Assembly: GCA_003439945.1 (NCBI GenBank)
Contig: QVRM01002126.1
Coordinates: forward strand, 1-64,000
DNA: 64,000 bases
From: Dermanyssus gallinae
Lineage: Eukaryota > Arthropoda > Arachnida > Mesostigmata > Dermanyssidae
Direction of reading: 5' to 3'
In this document: in pieces, positions 50,976-62,415 of the stretch
Layout: each line of letters opens with the position of its first letter
How positions within the stretch are numbered: position 1 is the first letter of the stretch
Notes under the pieces: model-generated
The model's input: the letters and a program-made list of their open reading frames with translations, nothing else
What the model was told of the DNA's origin: nothing
Databases searched by the model: none
Made by a program: the position numbers and the translations under genes

Positions 50976-52335
50976 TATGCACATATATTCAGTATATTAT
51001 TATAGACCTGGCCTATACACTGAAAGCCCAACAGAACGGTGCTAAAATACGACATGTCTGTAAATCAAAGTAGCAAGAGACAACTTTCGCAGAATCGATG
51101 CGTTTCACTGTCAATGTCGAACATATGCTTTGACGAGACGACAAATAGTGTAGCGACTTTTGCGCGAAATTGACGCAGTAGTTAGTAAACACATGGACAC
51201 ACATCGCACGTGGATGAACATACAAGAAAACTAAACTAAAGGGAATGATAAAGTGGGCAAGTCAGAGAGCAAACATCTATCAAAATCCCCTAAGAATCCA
51301 ACAGAGGTTTGTGCAATTAATCGCGCTGTACGCCTATCAACGTCGTTCGTTTACCAACGTCATGGCGTTCAACACGACAGCACTTACACAGAGAGAGAGA
51401 GAGGGCCAGGGATAGGGTGACACGTTGTTGGCACAAACTACGTATAAAATACACATAAGTTCGCGCCATTCCTCTGTGGCGGAAAGGGGTGTACCAACCA
51501 AACAGGAGCAACAGGGGCGCGAAAAAGGGAACAAACACAGCTCGGTGAACAAAAAAATTCGATCAAGGCGGCCGATCAACTCTAATCTTATCCAGAGTTT
51601 GTTGAAACTTCGTAAAATAGTGCCAACGATAGAGCCCGAACAGACTCAACTCTCAAGGCCCCAGCCGCCTCCCGCGTGCCGCCTGTACAGCTGTTACGTG
51701 ATCAGACTAAGATTGCCAGTAACTTAAGCGGCAAGTTGCCTCAATTCTACCAGCGATAAAACGCGCGGTAATGTTCCCCCTTGGGTACGCAGCCACAAAT
51801 AGTCTATCATCACTGAGATACATAGATATGCGTAGCCTGGTCAAAACTAAAACATACTACCAAACGATACTTGTTTGCGTGCAAAAATCGCTTCGATAAA
51901 CTAGCATATCCATAAAGGCTGTAAGTCATAAAGCCATAAAAGTCGCTGTGCGACTCAATGACGTAGTTGATACACCCGCAAAAATCACTCCAAATCGCTA
52001 TGATGACAGAAAACTGAGAACAGAACCACAAAAGTATGTTACACGATTACAATAATTTATTATTTACTTAACAACTACAAGAGTAACACAAGTAAAATGA
52101 TATATAATAGCATAGCTTGCATGCATCTTTATTGCACCCTATAAATAGAGCGGGCTGGCAAATATGCGTATAAAGTTCTTGTGAATCTTCACAAATCGGA
52201 TGAGTACGCAAATGTTCATTACACCGACATTTGCGTTGAGAAACCTGGCGGACTTCATAAATGCATCTTGACATACGCCACGTAGATAGATCCGATGTAG
52301 AAAGATAGACAGAAATCGGAGCCACTTGAATTTTG

Positions 52336-54964
52336 TGGCCCAACTTCAAAGGGACAAGTTGTGCAGTTATTTTTGGAAACATTTCTGTACGTTACCGAAG
52401 GAATTCAGACACCCAACATTCGATGGGGTTGCCATACCAGAAACTAAATAAAAACGCTTCACACGATTTACTCTGAGCACGTGAAATGTGAATAATAATG
52501 AGACACCTACAAAATAATACTGACTAGTGTAGTAGGAATCAAAATCTTACGCCGCTTGCGTAACTCGATGACTTGAGTTATTCGAATTCACGGTGGGCAT
52601 ATAGTATATGCTGGAATTATCCGCCAAGATTGCTTGTTCCGTTGGATCGGATAACGTTGTACCGACGTGATGTGTATTCTATGGAGCAGGAGTCAGAGAG
52701 AAGTCAGGGTGGGGTCATGATCGCCGAGTTCACGAGAGATTTTTTTTACAATACAAAACCACAGTCAATACAACACGGCGTGGTCATTACGGTCGGCATG
52801 ATAATTACCGTCAAAACTCTGGATAAACTCTCTGTTAAAAACACTAAAGTCCAGCTTATACAGATGCTAATCATGATAGTCGAATCAGTTGCCTTTATCA
52901 TGCTGCTAGCTGTGCTGTATGACGCCGGTGTTCACTGCATAGGTTCTGCTTAAGGTTTTCAGGCGAAACCATCCCTCGACACCATCATGAGGAAAAAGCT
53001 GAACCTGGAGGCGGCAAGACACGCCCGCTACGACCAGGCCCCTTTGAGGGGCAGTCGAGAGAAGGAGCCGAGGGAGAGAGAAGAGAGAGAGAGAGAGCAG
53101 CTAGGCCCCCCGGAGGATCTCGGCGCATCTCCCCAGGACGGGCAAGCATCGGCTGGGCGCATAGAGCGCTAGAACACGAGACTCCCCTCCCAGAATTGTC
53201 GAAGTAATGCCAATGCAATCCCGGGCCTTGGGGGGGGGGTGGAGAGGATATCGGTTTTAGTGGGTGCGAGTCCTAGACTAGCTGCTGCTAGCTGGCAGTA
53301 GCGCTTGTGCATTATGCATTTCCAAGTTCTTCCAAAAAAAAAAGAAAAAGGCGGAACCATCCATCATATGTAATCCTTCACCTCCTGTCGTCCCATTCAA
53401 GGTCAAACCATATAACGGCAAGCAGGGTTCCGTCTTTTTAGTACACATGCCTTAATTCCAATGCAGTTTCGTTCATGCGAACAAAGTCAAGCTGTGATAA
53501 AGATACTTTGCAGTTAGTTGAACAGAGTCTTGCCCTCGATGCCCCCCGTCTCTCTCGTAGAAAAAGCAGACATCACTTCGTTCTTTAAGCGATCGCCAAC
53601 CTAGATTGATTCTGCAACGAACGATGGTGGCAAGTCGAGTCCGAGATGCTTCAAAAATGTCCATCTTCTTTCAGGAAGTTTTAAGACAGAAGGCAATCCA
53701 CAAGAAACTCTACGAAGTGCCGATGGCTTGCGGCACCTACGGTGGGACGTTCCTAGTGGCAATGCAGACTGCATGATATATTCTATGTGAATCCGAAGTA
53801 CATTGTCCATTTTAGTCGCACTGTTCACCGGCGGTTTCCCTTGGTAAGTCAAACAGCCGGATAACGCATGTGTTGCTCCCATGACGCACCCGTACAAGAT
53901 TGACTGTACCTCGAAATACGGCTTAGATAGAATGTACGCTGTTAACGTAGCTCTCGCTCCACGAACAACGAGTTACTACTACATTTCATCTATTTCACAG
54001 CTGAGTTGCATTTTCCAAAATAAAAGACCCATTTACGCGACGCTATTACGTCCGTCTCACGTTGAGAGGTAGTGCAGAGCTCGCTGAGGCGTCTGACGGT
54101 TCAATACGTGATATTTAACGCAAGCCGGCATCGGCACTGGTCACATGGCTGGTGAAAACCTGAAGTGGAACATACAAACCGGTGCTAGCTGTGCACGATT
54201 CATATCTAGTATATATACGTGACGGCTAGAGCATGCAGCTCCTTCTCAAATGTACCGAGAATTATAATCTCGCGGTGCTCAAATGAAAAGGTACGGTATA
54301 ACGTAACAACCAGACCGGTTAAAATTTGAATAAGTCGCCTTGAAATCCATAGTGAGACACATATGAACGCGAATGGAGAGCCCGGCGAGACTGTCCGAAT
54401 GCGCGGACGCCTGCGCGTGACGGAAGAGAGAAGCAGACAGCTGTGTCCTGTCCAATTGACGCGGTAGTGTGGGTGAGATGAGATCACTGCGTTCCCAATG
54501 GAAAACATTGACGATTGAGAAGCAGCAAGCAAGGTGAAGGTCAGAATTCTAACTGTGCAAGGTGTTCAATCGGCCGATACTCGTCGCCGGAACGTAGCCG
54601 CGTACGGGGGAGATCGTGTGTCCGAAAAATCAGTGAAGAAGAAGAAGACGGACAAGGTAAACAACCTTATTGTGCGCCGAAAATGCAATCTTCTGCCTAC
54701 GTAGTAGAGGGTCCCACCGAGTACAACTCAATAGCTCTCAACAACGTAAGGTTTATTAAAAAAATAAAATTCAAATAAACACTTCAACACCGGCCAACCG
54801 CCGCTCGAGCGGCTACATTCCCGCAGCCTACGACGTCTCACGTCGTTCCCGCGACGACTTTTCCGCCAGCCGACTTTCTCGGGAGCCAACACCAAAAAAA
54901 ATGAAATTAAATTAAACGTGGGAAGTAATCGGCTTGCCAAAATGCCAATGTTGATAGTGATCAT
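52336..54964. other. No recognised gene
   Basis: A 126-aa plus-strand open frame at 52573-52953 has a hydrophobic C-terminal half (VITVGMIITV, then a segment near AFIMLLAVLYD) but matches no family I know. A (GA)n tract lies near 53075-53098. No other gene is supported. Confidence 0.35.
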
Positions 54965-55286
54965 ATGGAGACCAGCGTTATTAAAACAGCGTTGCGGACA
55001 ATTGTGCACCGCAAGGTGCGCGCGCAGTGGATTCCAAATAAGCTGAGCGAACCACAAAGGGCACTACGTAAGGGGCAGGCGTATGAGCACTGCAACATAC
55101 TTGAGCATCAGTCCTACAGATTGGACATGTCGGCCTGCGACTTCAACACCTTGGTCCGCTAAAAAACCACCGAAGGAAAGACGCTTTCACTCGGACAACG
55201 AACTAAATGACGACACAGTGGCAGAGGAGGGTGGCTCTTATCGCAACCGCAGGAATTCTGGGAACAGGGAATCGTTAGGCTCGTGA
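54965..55286 (+). pseudogene. Mariner-like transposase scraps
   Basis: One frame gives IVHRKVRAQWIPNKLSEPQ, like the 'RKVCARWVPHLLTE.Q' block before the mariner catalytic domain. It then jumps to YRLDMSACDFNTL, like 'YSPDLAPCDFFLF', and after a stop and frame change to KERRFHSDNELNDDT, like 'L+G+RF.SDEEL'. The catalytic middle is missing. It is a short, internally deleted remnant. Confidence 0.6.
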
Positions 55287-56880
55287 AGCCGTGAGATAGC
55301 AGTGTTCCGGTGCCCGGTGATTCCTTTTGAATAAAAACTTCACCTATGCCCACAGAGTGTCGTTTCGCACATTCTCCTTTGAACACTCCTCATATAGATG
55401 TCAAGGTATCCATCCACTCTCGGCTAATATGTTGTTGTCCTCCCTATCTTCCATTGAACAACGTCTTATTAACTTGCGGCAATCACTCGACAACGTTAAG
55501 CCAAACAGCCAGAATGTGTATGCTATGAAAACGCATCCGCGGAAAGACTGGTGGTTGCTAATATATATATATATATATATATATATAATCAATGGTTCAA
55601 ATGATGATATAGTTCATCAGCCACAGACGAGAGGACAAATTTGAAGAACGGCCTTCATCATATCTCAGCTGCTGCTGCTGCTGCTGCGGAAGCCGCTCTT
55701 GAGAGTCACGAAAACACTTCACTCGAAGTGTCGACACACCAACAGTAGAAGAACTTCTCTTGCGAAGGAAATCGACTTCGACTTCAACGACTCGAGTTCA
55801 AGGCTCGCGTTAGATCATCTTGTTCTACTTGCTGACAGCGCGTAGAAACGCTCAAACGTCGAGCTGCTACGGCGATACTCGGAAACGATTCGGATCTCGG
55901 ATCGGGTCGGATACGTGATGGTAGCCGAGTAGATCACGAGCGCGAATACGCTCGATCCGTGCGTATGGCGTATATACCCCTCCCCCCGGGGGGTTGCCCA
56001 TGGGCTAAGCTTTCGCTAGGAGTGACCGCATCCATCGAGGATTGCGCACCGACAATAGTGAGCCGCCGTAGAACAGCTTGTCATCAACAGCTCCGCCTCA
56101 CCGATGTGCACATACAGCGAACAAAATAGTGGCGGCGCCCATTGTGGCTGGTACCATAAGGAAGATCGGTTCGCCGAGTCGATCGAATGGGCATGTCACT
56201 GTGTTGCCGTGGCCAGCCATCGGTTTCGTCGGGCTGTTGCTCGGCAACATAGCCAATGCGTTCAGCTTGAGCTTCGGACTTCTGCAGCCAGTCGACACGG
56301 CACCGAGTCGAGACGAGACGGGACGGGACGAAGTGAAATTCGGACGAAATCCGTGCGTCTTTGTGGTGGTCCACAACAACACTTCACACCAGCCAACCAG
56401 TCAAGATGTCAACAAAGGCACTGCGGGCCTGCGGCAGACCCGCTCAGACGGTCGGTCACGGCTTACCTTTGCGTGATGCATTGCGTCGCGACTTCGTTCT
56501 CGTCCGGCGTATTCCTTTTCGGTGCACAGAACAGAACGACGCACGAAAAAAGCCGCAAATCGCCACAAATCCACCACCAACCACCACTCTATTTCGCTTG
56601 CGGGACGATCCGAAAATCACCAAAACATCTCTGTCGCCGTCTACCGCCGCGTTGGCATCTACCGCCGCACAAGTCACGTACCGAATATTTACCTGGGTTT
56701 TCGCGCCGCAATCGCCTCGATTTGTCATACGAGTGCCGGCCGTGAGCCTATTCGTCGAATACTCGTCAATGTTCGCCATAGACGTGAGCCGATAGAGCAG
56801 CTCGGCGTGATCACGCCGAGCACGAATTTAAAAATTGCCGCCAGAGAGCGGTCGAAGCGTTTCGGCGACTGTTGGCCGAT
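55287..56880. other. GC-rich region with overlapping open frames, unassigned
   Basis: After a (TA)n run (55559-55587) and (CTG)n (55669-55686), GC content rises at about 55950-56850 and CpGs are common. Plus-strand frames of 213, 144 and 139 codons overlap one another and minus-strand frames, and none matches a known family. It could be a promoter or 5' exon region, possibly of the KDM3 gene, but this is not shown. Confidence 0.3.
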
Positions 56881-57260
56881 TTGTTGTTGTTGTTGTTGTT
56901 GTTGTTGTTCTTGTGGGCGGCAGATCTATGCAACTGTATAGCGGTCGATTCGAGAGAATGCTAGCATACTAGAATTTGTTTTTATTGTGTTAGTTGTTGT
57001 TGTTGTTGCTGTAGTAGTAGTAGTAGTAGTAGTATAGTACTAGTATTGTGCTATTTTTGTTATTGTTGTTGTTTTTGTAGTCGTATTTGTTGTTGTTGTT
57101 GTGGTCGTATTTATTGTTATCGTTGTCGTATCTGTTGTTATTGTTTTTTTAGTCGTAATTGTTGTTGTTGTTGTTGTTGTTGTGGTCGTATTTATTGTTA
57201 TCGTTGTCGTACTTGCTGTTGTTATTGTTGTCGTAGTCGTAGTGGTTGTTGTCGTAGTTC

Positions 57261-57304
<44 letters not shown>

Positions 57305-58697
57305 ATTGCTGATATTCGTTTTAGTCGTCGCAGTTATCATCGCAAGCCAATGTGTACGTGCGTTTGGTGCTGTTGTGGGGTCGGATTCAAATTTGGCGCG
57401 CAGCAGACCGACAGAGAGCGGCGGCGTCGACATATCCGCCGTCGATAGCAGACGTTCGCTGCTCTGCTCTCTGGGTGGCCGTCACGTGACGCATCTAGTC
57501 GAGCAATGGCTCATCTAAATGATGATACTGCGTTGCCAGCAGTTAGGCAGCAGTTAGGCAAGCACATACGACGCAGGCGCAGATAGAGACAGCGATAGCT
57601 CGCAACCAGCTCGAATGAGCGAGCAAAGCGGCAGTAGGCGGTGCAGGCAGTAAGATAGAAAAAGCAGAATCAGACGGGTCGGGTCGTCCCTAATAATAAT
57701 AATTATTATTATTATTATAATCGTGATCAGCGGTAAGAAAAAGGTGTAGCAGCCGCAGCAGTGCTGATGGTGGTGCGTTTGGTGGTGGACGCTGCAGAAG
57801 ACTGGCTGTTGTTGTTGATGATGTTGATGTTGGCTGTGTTGTTGTGCTCTTCTTGATGGCAGCGGTGGCGGTTGTGATGGTTTGTGATCAGCTGGAAAAT
57901 GCAACGAGTTAACAAGAGCGGATAGAGAACACACAGTCAGTGTGCCTGCTGGAGGCGTCGCGGTAGTCGCAAAAGCGATCAATTGTTCGAGAAAGACGGT
58001 GACAACGACGACGACGACGACGACAATAACGGACGTATGAAAGAACGGACAAGTGTGTAACTAAACAAGAATTAATTCGAACGGCAAAGTAGCGGATAAA
58101 ATCGCCTACAACATAGCGAGAATTAATTCGGATTGCAGCAGCTGCTGCTGGACACGATCATAGCCTAGCCACACGACCCATGTTGTGGGTATTGTTGTTG
58201 CTGTTTGAGTTGCTGGGGCTATTGGTGTAACTGTTTGTTTTATTGTGGTGGTGCTATTGTTGTTGCTGCTGCTGCTGCTGTTGTTGTGTTTCTGGTGAAG
58301 ATCACTGCTATTGGTGGTGGGATCTTGACTCTAGAGACGGTGGCTTAGGCGGATACGAACGCACCGTTCGAAACAGGACATTGCCCGGGTAACCATCATT
58401 AGCGCGCACGGACACCAACAATTCTACAAGGGAATTGTATTGCCGCGACCCATCCGCTCATCGTCAAGTGATAGTCAAGTGGTTCGTTGTTATTAGCGTT
58501 GGTGTTCTTGCTCTCTAGTTGCTGTTAATACCACCACCACCACCGCCACCTACCACCATTCCATCTTCCACTATCCTAGTCACATACAATTAATTCTTCA
58601 TCTCCACCACCATTTCGAGTAACCCCACCACCACCACCACCACTACTACCACTACCCTGACCAACACCACCATCATCATCACCATCGACCACCAACC
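56881..58697. repeat. (GTT)n and related triplet tracts
   Basis: Nearly continuous (GTT)n-type sequence with GTC and GTA interruptions at 56881-56910 and 56994-57305. Shorter (GAC)n and (CAC)n tracts occur at 58002-58024 and 58530-58680. Poly-V, poly-C and poly-N frames here come from the repeats. No gene is supported. Confidence 0.75.
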
Positions 58698-59700
58698 ATG
58701 TGGATACGGTGCAACAGCGATCGCAGCCGGCAGCGGGACCTCATCTTCCGCGAGCTCATCCAGGGGGTTCGGCAGGCCAGCCCGAGCAATGGGCCTGGCA
58801 GCACAGCGCTGCGTCTCGAACTTAAACGCTTCCAGCCGCAGAAACGCAGCCAGCTGGTAAACCGGGCGCGCGATGGCTGTTCACCGCCGCCAAGGAGGGT
58901 GTCGTCGAGATCGTGGGCCACATGATCGAGACTGAGTACTGGTGGCGCGTCGTCACCTACCGCGAGCTGCACAAGATCGAGAAGAAGATCGCCGAGCCGC
59001 CGAAGGACGAGGTGTTCCTCAATCGCGTGCCGTTCTGCACGCTCGACGACGTCAACGCGCTCGCGCACGACATGGACGAGATGCGGCTGCTGCAGAGTCT
59101 GATCGTCAACGAACGCTTGCTCGGCCCAAGCCACAAGGACTCGATCTTTCGGCTGATGTTCCGCGGCGCGGCGTACGCCGACAGCATGCAACACCAGCGC
59201 TGCATCGACCTGTGCAAGTACGGCGTCGAGATTCGGCTGAGCATGGGCAACAACAACAACAACAACAAGACGACGACAACGAGACGTGCGTTGCACTCCA
59301 GTCACTCATCGAGATCACGTTCGACGCGCACGCAAAACAGATGCAGTGCGGTGTCTTTTCGATGCGCCCATCAGGCTGAGCAACGTCATGTTCCTGCTCG
59401 AGAAGCTCACCGTCATGCAGCAGCTCGAGCAGCGGCCCGTCTTCCGCAAGCAGCAGGACAGCTGGGACCGGGTTCTGAAGGTCGTCATCCACCTGCTGCA
59501 CCTGGCCGAAATCCAGCCCTGAAAGTCGGCCGAGAGCACCCTGCAGCTCGAGCGGATGGCGCGCAGGCTTGTCGTCCTCATCAACCCGGTCATGACGAAC
59601 GGCAACACGCTGCTGCATATGGTTGTCGGCAAGGTGGATAACCTGCGCCAGCCCTACTTCGAGAACCACCGCCGGCAACAGCATCGGGTCTTTCCCGAAG
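58698..59700 (+). pseudogene. FEM1-like gene copy, broken
   Basis: FEM1 proteins are ankyrin-repeat receptors of CUL2 ubiquitin ligases. Here PLFTAAKEGVVEIVGHMIE (58880-58930) resembles an early ankyrin repeat. It passes directly into the family's middle TPR-like region: DEMRLLQSLIVNERLLGPSH and RLMFRGAAYADS, then CIDLCKYGVEIRLS (58990-59240). After an AAC-repeat the frame changes to LQSLIEITFDAHAKQM, then to SNVMFLLEKLTVMQQLEQ and VLKVVIHLLHLAE. An in-frame TGA follows at 59520, then NGNTLLHMVVGK. Most ankyrin repeats and the C-terminal ones are absent. With at least three frame changes, one stop and a large deletion, this is a pseudogene or a misassembled gene; GC content is high. Confidence 0.8.
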
Positions 59701-60213
59701 AATATGCATATGGAAAACCAGAGAGAGAGAGAGAGAGAAGAGAAATTAATAAATTAGAGGGAGTGTGTGCCGTCAATTCGATGACCAGTGGTTTTAACAA
59801 CAATCTCAATTGCCCTGCAACTGTTAGATAGATATAGCAAATAATCATCGCACAGAAGCAGCGTGTGATGATCGCGATTGTAAAATCTATTTATCATTCT
59901 AGATGATTCGAGACGTCTATCTAAGACACCGATTCAAAACCGTACTCACACGGACAAATCTCATAGTTATACTAATGAAACTATATCTACGCACGCTCGT
60001 GGCGCTCACAGGAGCGAGTTTTGTAATCTTATTTACGACTGACTGACTGCATTATACACTTATTTTTCAATTTCATTCCGTTTATCTAAGTACATGGCCG
60101 ATGCTGCTCCGCCTCTTGACGCAATATCCAACATCGTCTGTATTGGAGGCGTATGAGAATCGGTTTCCTCGAACACCACACACAGTTTGAATTGTCTCTA
60201 TTTAAAATAAATA

Positions 60214-60795
60214 TTAGGTAAGTCAAAAAGTTCGTCGGCTTTCTGGGACCACATTTTTGAAATTCCCGCGCTCTGCAGCAGGACCGCCTGAGAGTGCGGC
60301 TGGGTGTTTACATTCAGGAGCTGACCCGTGGCGGCGCGACGGTATACCGGTTCCAACTTTACCGTTTCGTTTGCGGAATTGGCAGCTGTTTGCAATGGAG
60401 GACAAAAATACGCATTTTCGACACATTATGTTGTTCTCCTACCGTGAAGGCATAAGTGCAGCGCAAACAACCCGGAGGATATGTGCAGTCTACGGCGAAA
60501 ACGCAGTACACAAATCCACAGTCGAAAAGCGATTCGCCCGTTTCAAAGCTGGAAACTTCAATCTCGAAGATGAACCGAGGTCAGGATGACCCAATGTTGT
60601 GGAGACCGACGAAGTCATAAGCCTGGTTACTTCGAACCCAGGTTTGACCATAAAAGAAATTGAAGATGTAAGGGGAGTCTCCCACGGAACCGTTTGGAAT
60701 CGCCTCCATGATGCAGGTTTCTCGTGCAAGCGGAATATCTGGCTATCACACGACCCCAATTATAGGCAGTTTGAAGGGCGAGTCGATACCTAATA
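60214..60795 (+). mobile_element. Mariner transposon, 5' half with terminal repeat
   Basis: It starts TTAGGTAAGTCAAAAAGTTC, typical of a mariner 5' terminal repeat, after a TA dinucleotide. The frame from 60395 begins MEDKNTHFRHIMLFSYREG and includes the HTH part STVEKRFARFKAGNFNLEDEP. A TGA replaces Arg in the usual SGRP (60587-60589). Then VSHGTVWNRLHDAGF follows. It ends before the catalytic domain, with no 3' terminal repeat. It is absent from unit C, so it inserted after that duplication. Confidence 0.85.
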
Positions 60796-60849
60796 ATAAA
60801 TCCTTAACAAAGCTGATTTAATAAATCTCTGTCTTCGAAAGGCTCAATG

Positions 60850-60880
60850 AAGAAACTGGTGCTTTGTGCGCCAGTTTCTT
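60850..60880. other. 10-bp perfect inverted repeat
   Basis: AAGAAACTGG and CCAGTTTCTT are separated by 11 bp and could form a hairpin. It lies just past the truncated mariner. No T-run follows, so there is no reason to call it a terminator. Confidence 0.6.
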
Positions 60881-60929
60881 ATACCACGAAGCTGTTTTCG
60901 AATTGCTAGCACGGCATGCACTTTCTATG

Positions 60930-60965
<36 letters not shown>

Positions 60966-62415
60966 CTACAAAAAAGTGTTTTCGGTTTTGTCCGTAGAGA
61001 ATCATTAAAATAACCGAAAAACTTTCTTCATCTGGCGTATATTTAATATATGCACATCTAATATACGATTACAGACCCGGCCTATACACTAAAAGCCCAA
61101 CTTAAATGCAGTAGATCGGTGCTAAAAGACGACCCGTCTGTAGCAAAGTAGCGAGAGGCCATTTTCGCAGACTCGATGCGTTTCACTGTCAATCTGAAAT
61201 GTATAGTGCTGTACTCAAGGTTGCTTTGACGAGACGGCAAATAAGCTAGCGACTTTCCTACGAAATTGACGCAGTATTCCTGCAGTATTTTGTGAACATG
61301 GACACACATCGCACGTGGATGAAGATACAAGAAAGCTGAACTAAAGGAAATGATGGAGTGAGCAAGTGAGAGAGCAAACTCTATGATCATCCCCTAACAA
61401 TCCAACAGACATTTGTGCAATTAATCGCGCTGCACGCTTACTAAGGTGGCTCGTCTGCCAACGTCGTAGCGTTGAACACGACAGCACTTACTGGGAGAGT
61501 TGGTATAAACGACGTAAAAACACATAAATAAGTTCGCGTCATTCCTCTGCACAAAAAGAGGGGTGTACCAACCAAACAGGGGGTAAAAAAAAGGAAACAA
61601 ACACAGATCGGTGAACAAGACTATAAGATCAAGGCGGCCGATCAACTAATCTCGCCCATAGGTTGTTAAAACTTCGTAAAACGGTGCCAAAGACGGTGTC
61701 TGGATAGACTCAACTCTCAAGGCCTCAGCCGCACACGTGTCGTCTATACACCTCTTATGTAATCGGGCTGAGATTGCCATTAACTTAAGCGGCAAGTTGC
61801 CACGATTCCACTGGCTGTAGAACGCGGAAACCCTACCCCCCCCCCGCCCTGGGTACGCACTCACAAATAGTCGATCACCGCAGAGATACAGCTGCGTTGC
61901 CTGGTCGCTCCGAATCACAACAAAATGCAGAAATAAAACATCGCCAAAAAACACTTATTTACGTACCACGTGTTGTATAATATTATGTAAATAGCTTCGA
62001 TTAACTAACATCTCAATAAAATATGTAACTTACAAAGTCACTGGACGATTCAACGGTGTAGTTGATCACCCTCAAAAATCACTCCAACGTGCTATAACAA
62101 TCAACTGAGAACAGCACCACATAGATAAAATTCACGATTCCAACAACGTATTAATTAAATACTGATTACAATCGTAACACAGATAAAATTATATATTTTT
62201 TAGTATAGCAAATGCATCTTTATTGGCGATTGCTTGTAAATAGGGCGGGATGGCAAATATGTATGTACAAAGTTCTCGTGAATTTTCACAAATTGCCTGA
62301 GTACGCAATTATTCATTGTACTGTAATTTGCGCGGGGAAAGGTGGCAATTTTTAAAAATATATCTTGACTCACACTACTATTCCATACTAAAAGATATAC
62401 AGAGATTGGAGCCGC

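Larger units (their letters stand above)
50340..52335. repeat. Segmental direct repeat, unit C
   Basis: This starts at GTGCCGTCAATTCGATGAC and is collinear with 59768-62415. Shared anchors are GATTCGAGACGTCTATCTA, GGCCTATACACT.AAAGCCCAAC, ATGCGTTTCACTGTCAAT, the CCAACCAAACAGG segment and the ATTCACTCCAA-type end. Divergence is clearly higher than between the tra2 units. No coding content is recognised. Confidence 0.88.
59768..62415. repeat. Segmental direct repeat, unit D
   Basis: This is the distal copy of the 50340-52335 repeat, offset about 9.4 kb at its left end and about 10.1 kb at its right. It is longer because a mariner fragment is inserted. Matching (GA)-rich and TA tracts differ in length. 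Confidence 0.88.

Noticed and set aside
52573..52953. Small membrane protein gene
   Set aside because: It has one open frame with hydrophobic segments, but no family, no splice context and AT-rich flanks. It is left as an unassigned frame.
57046..57448. Cys-rich or Val-rich small proteins
   Set aside because: They are alternative frames of one (GTT)n-type tract.
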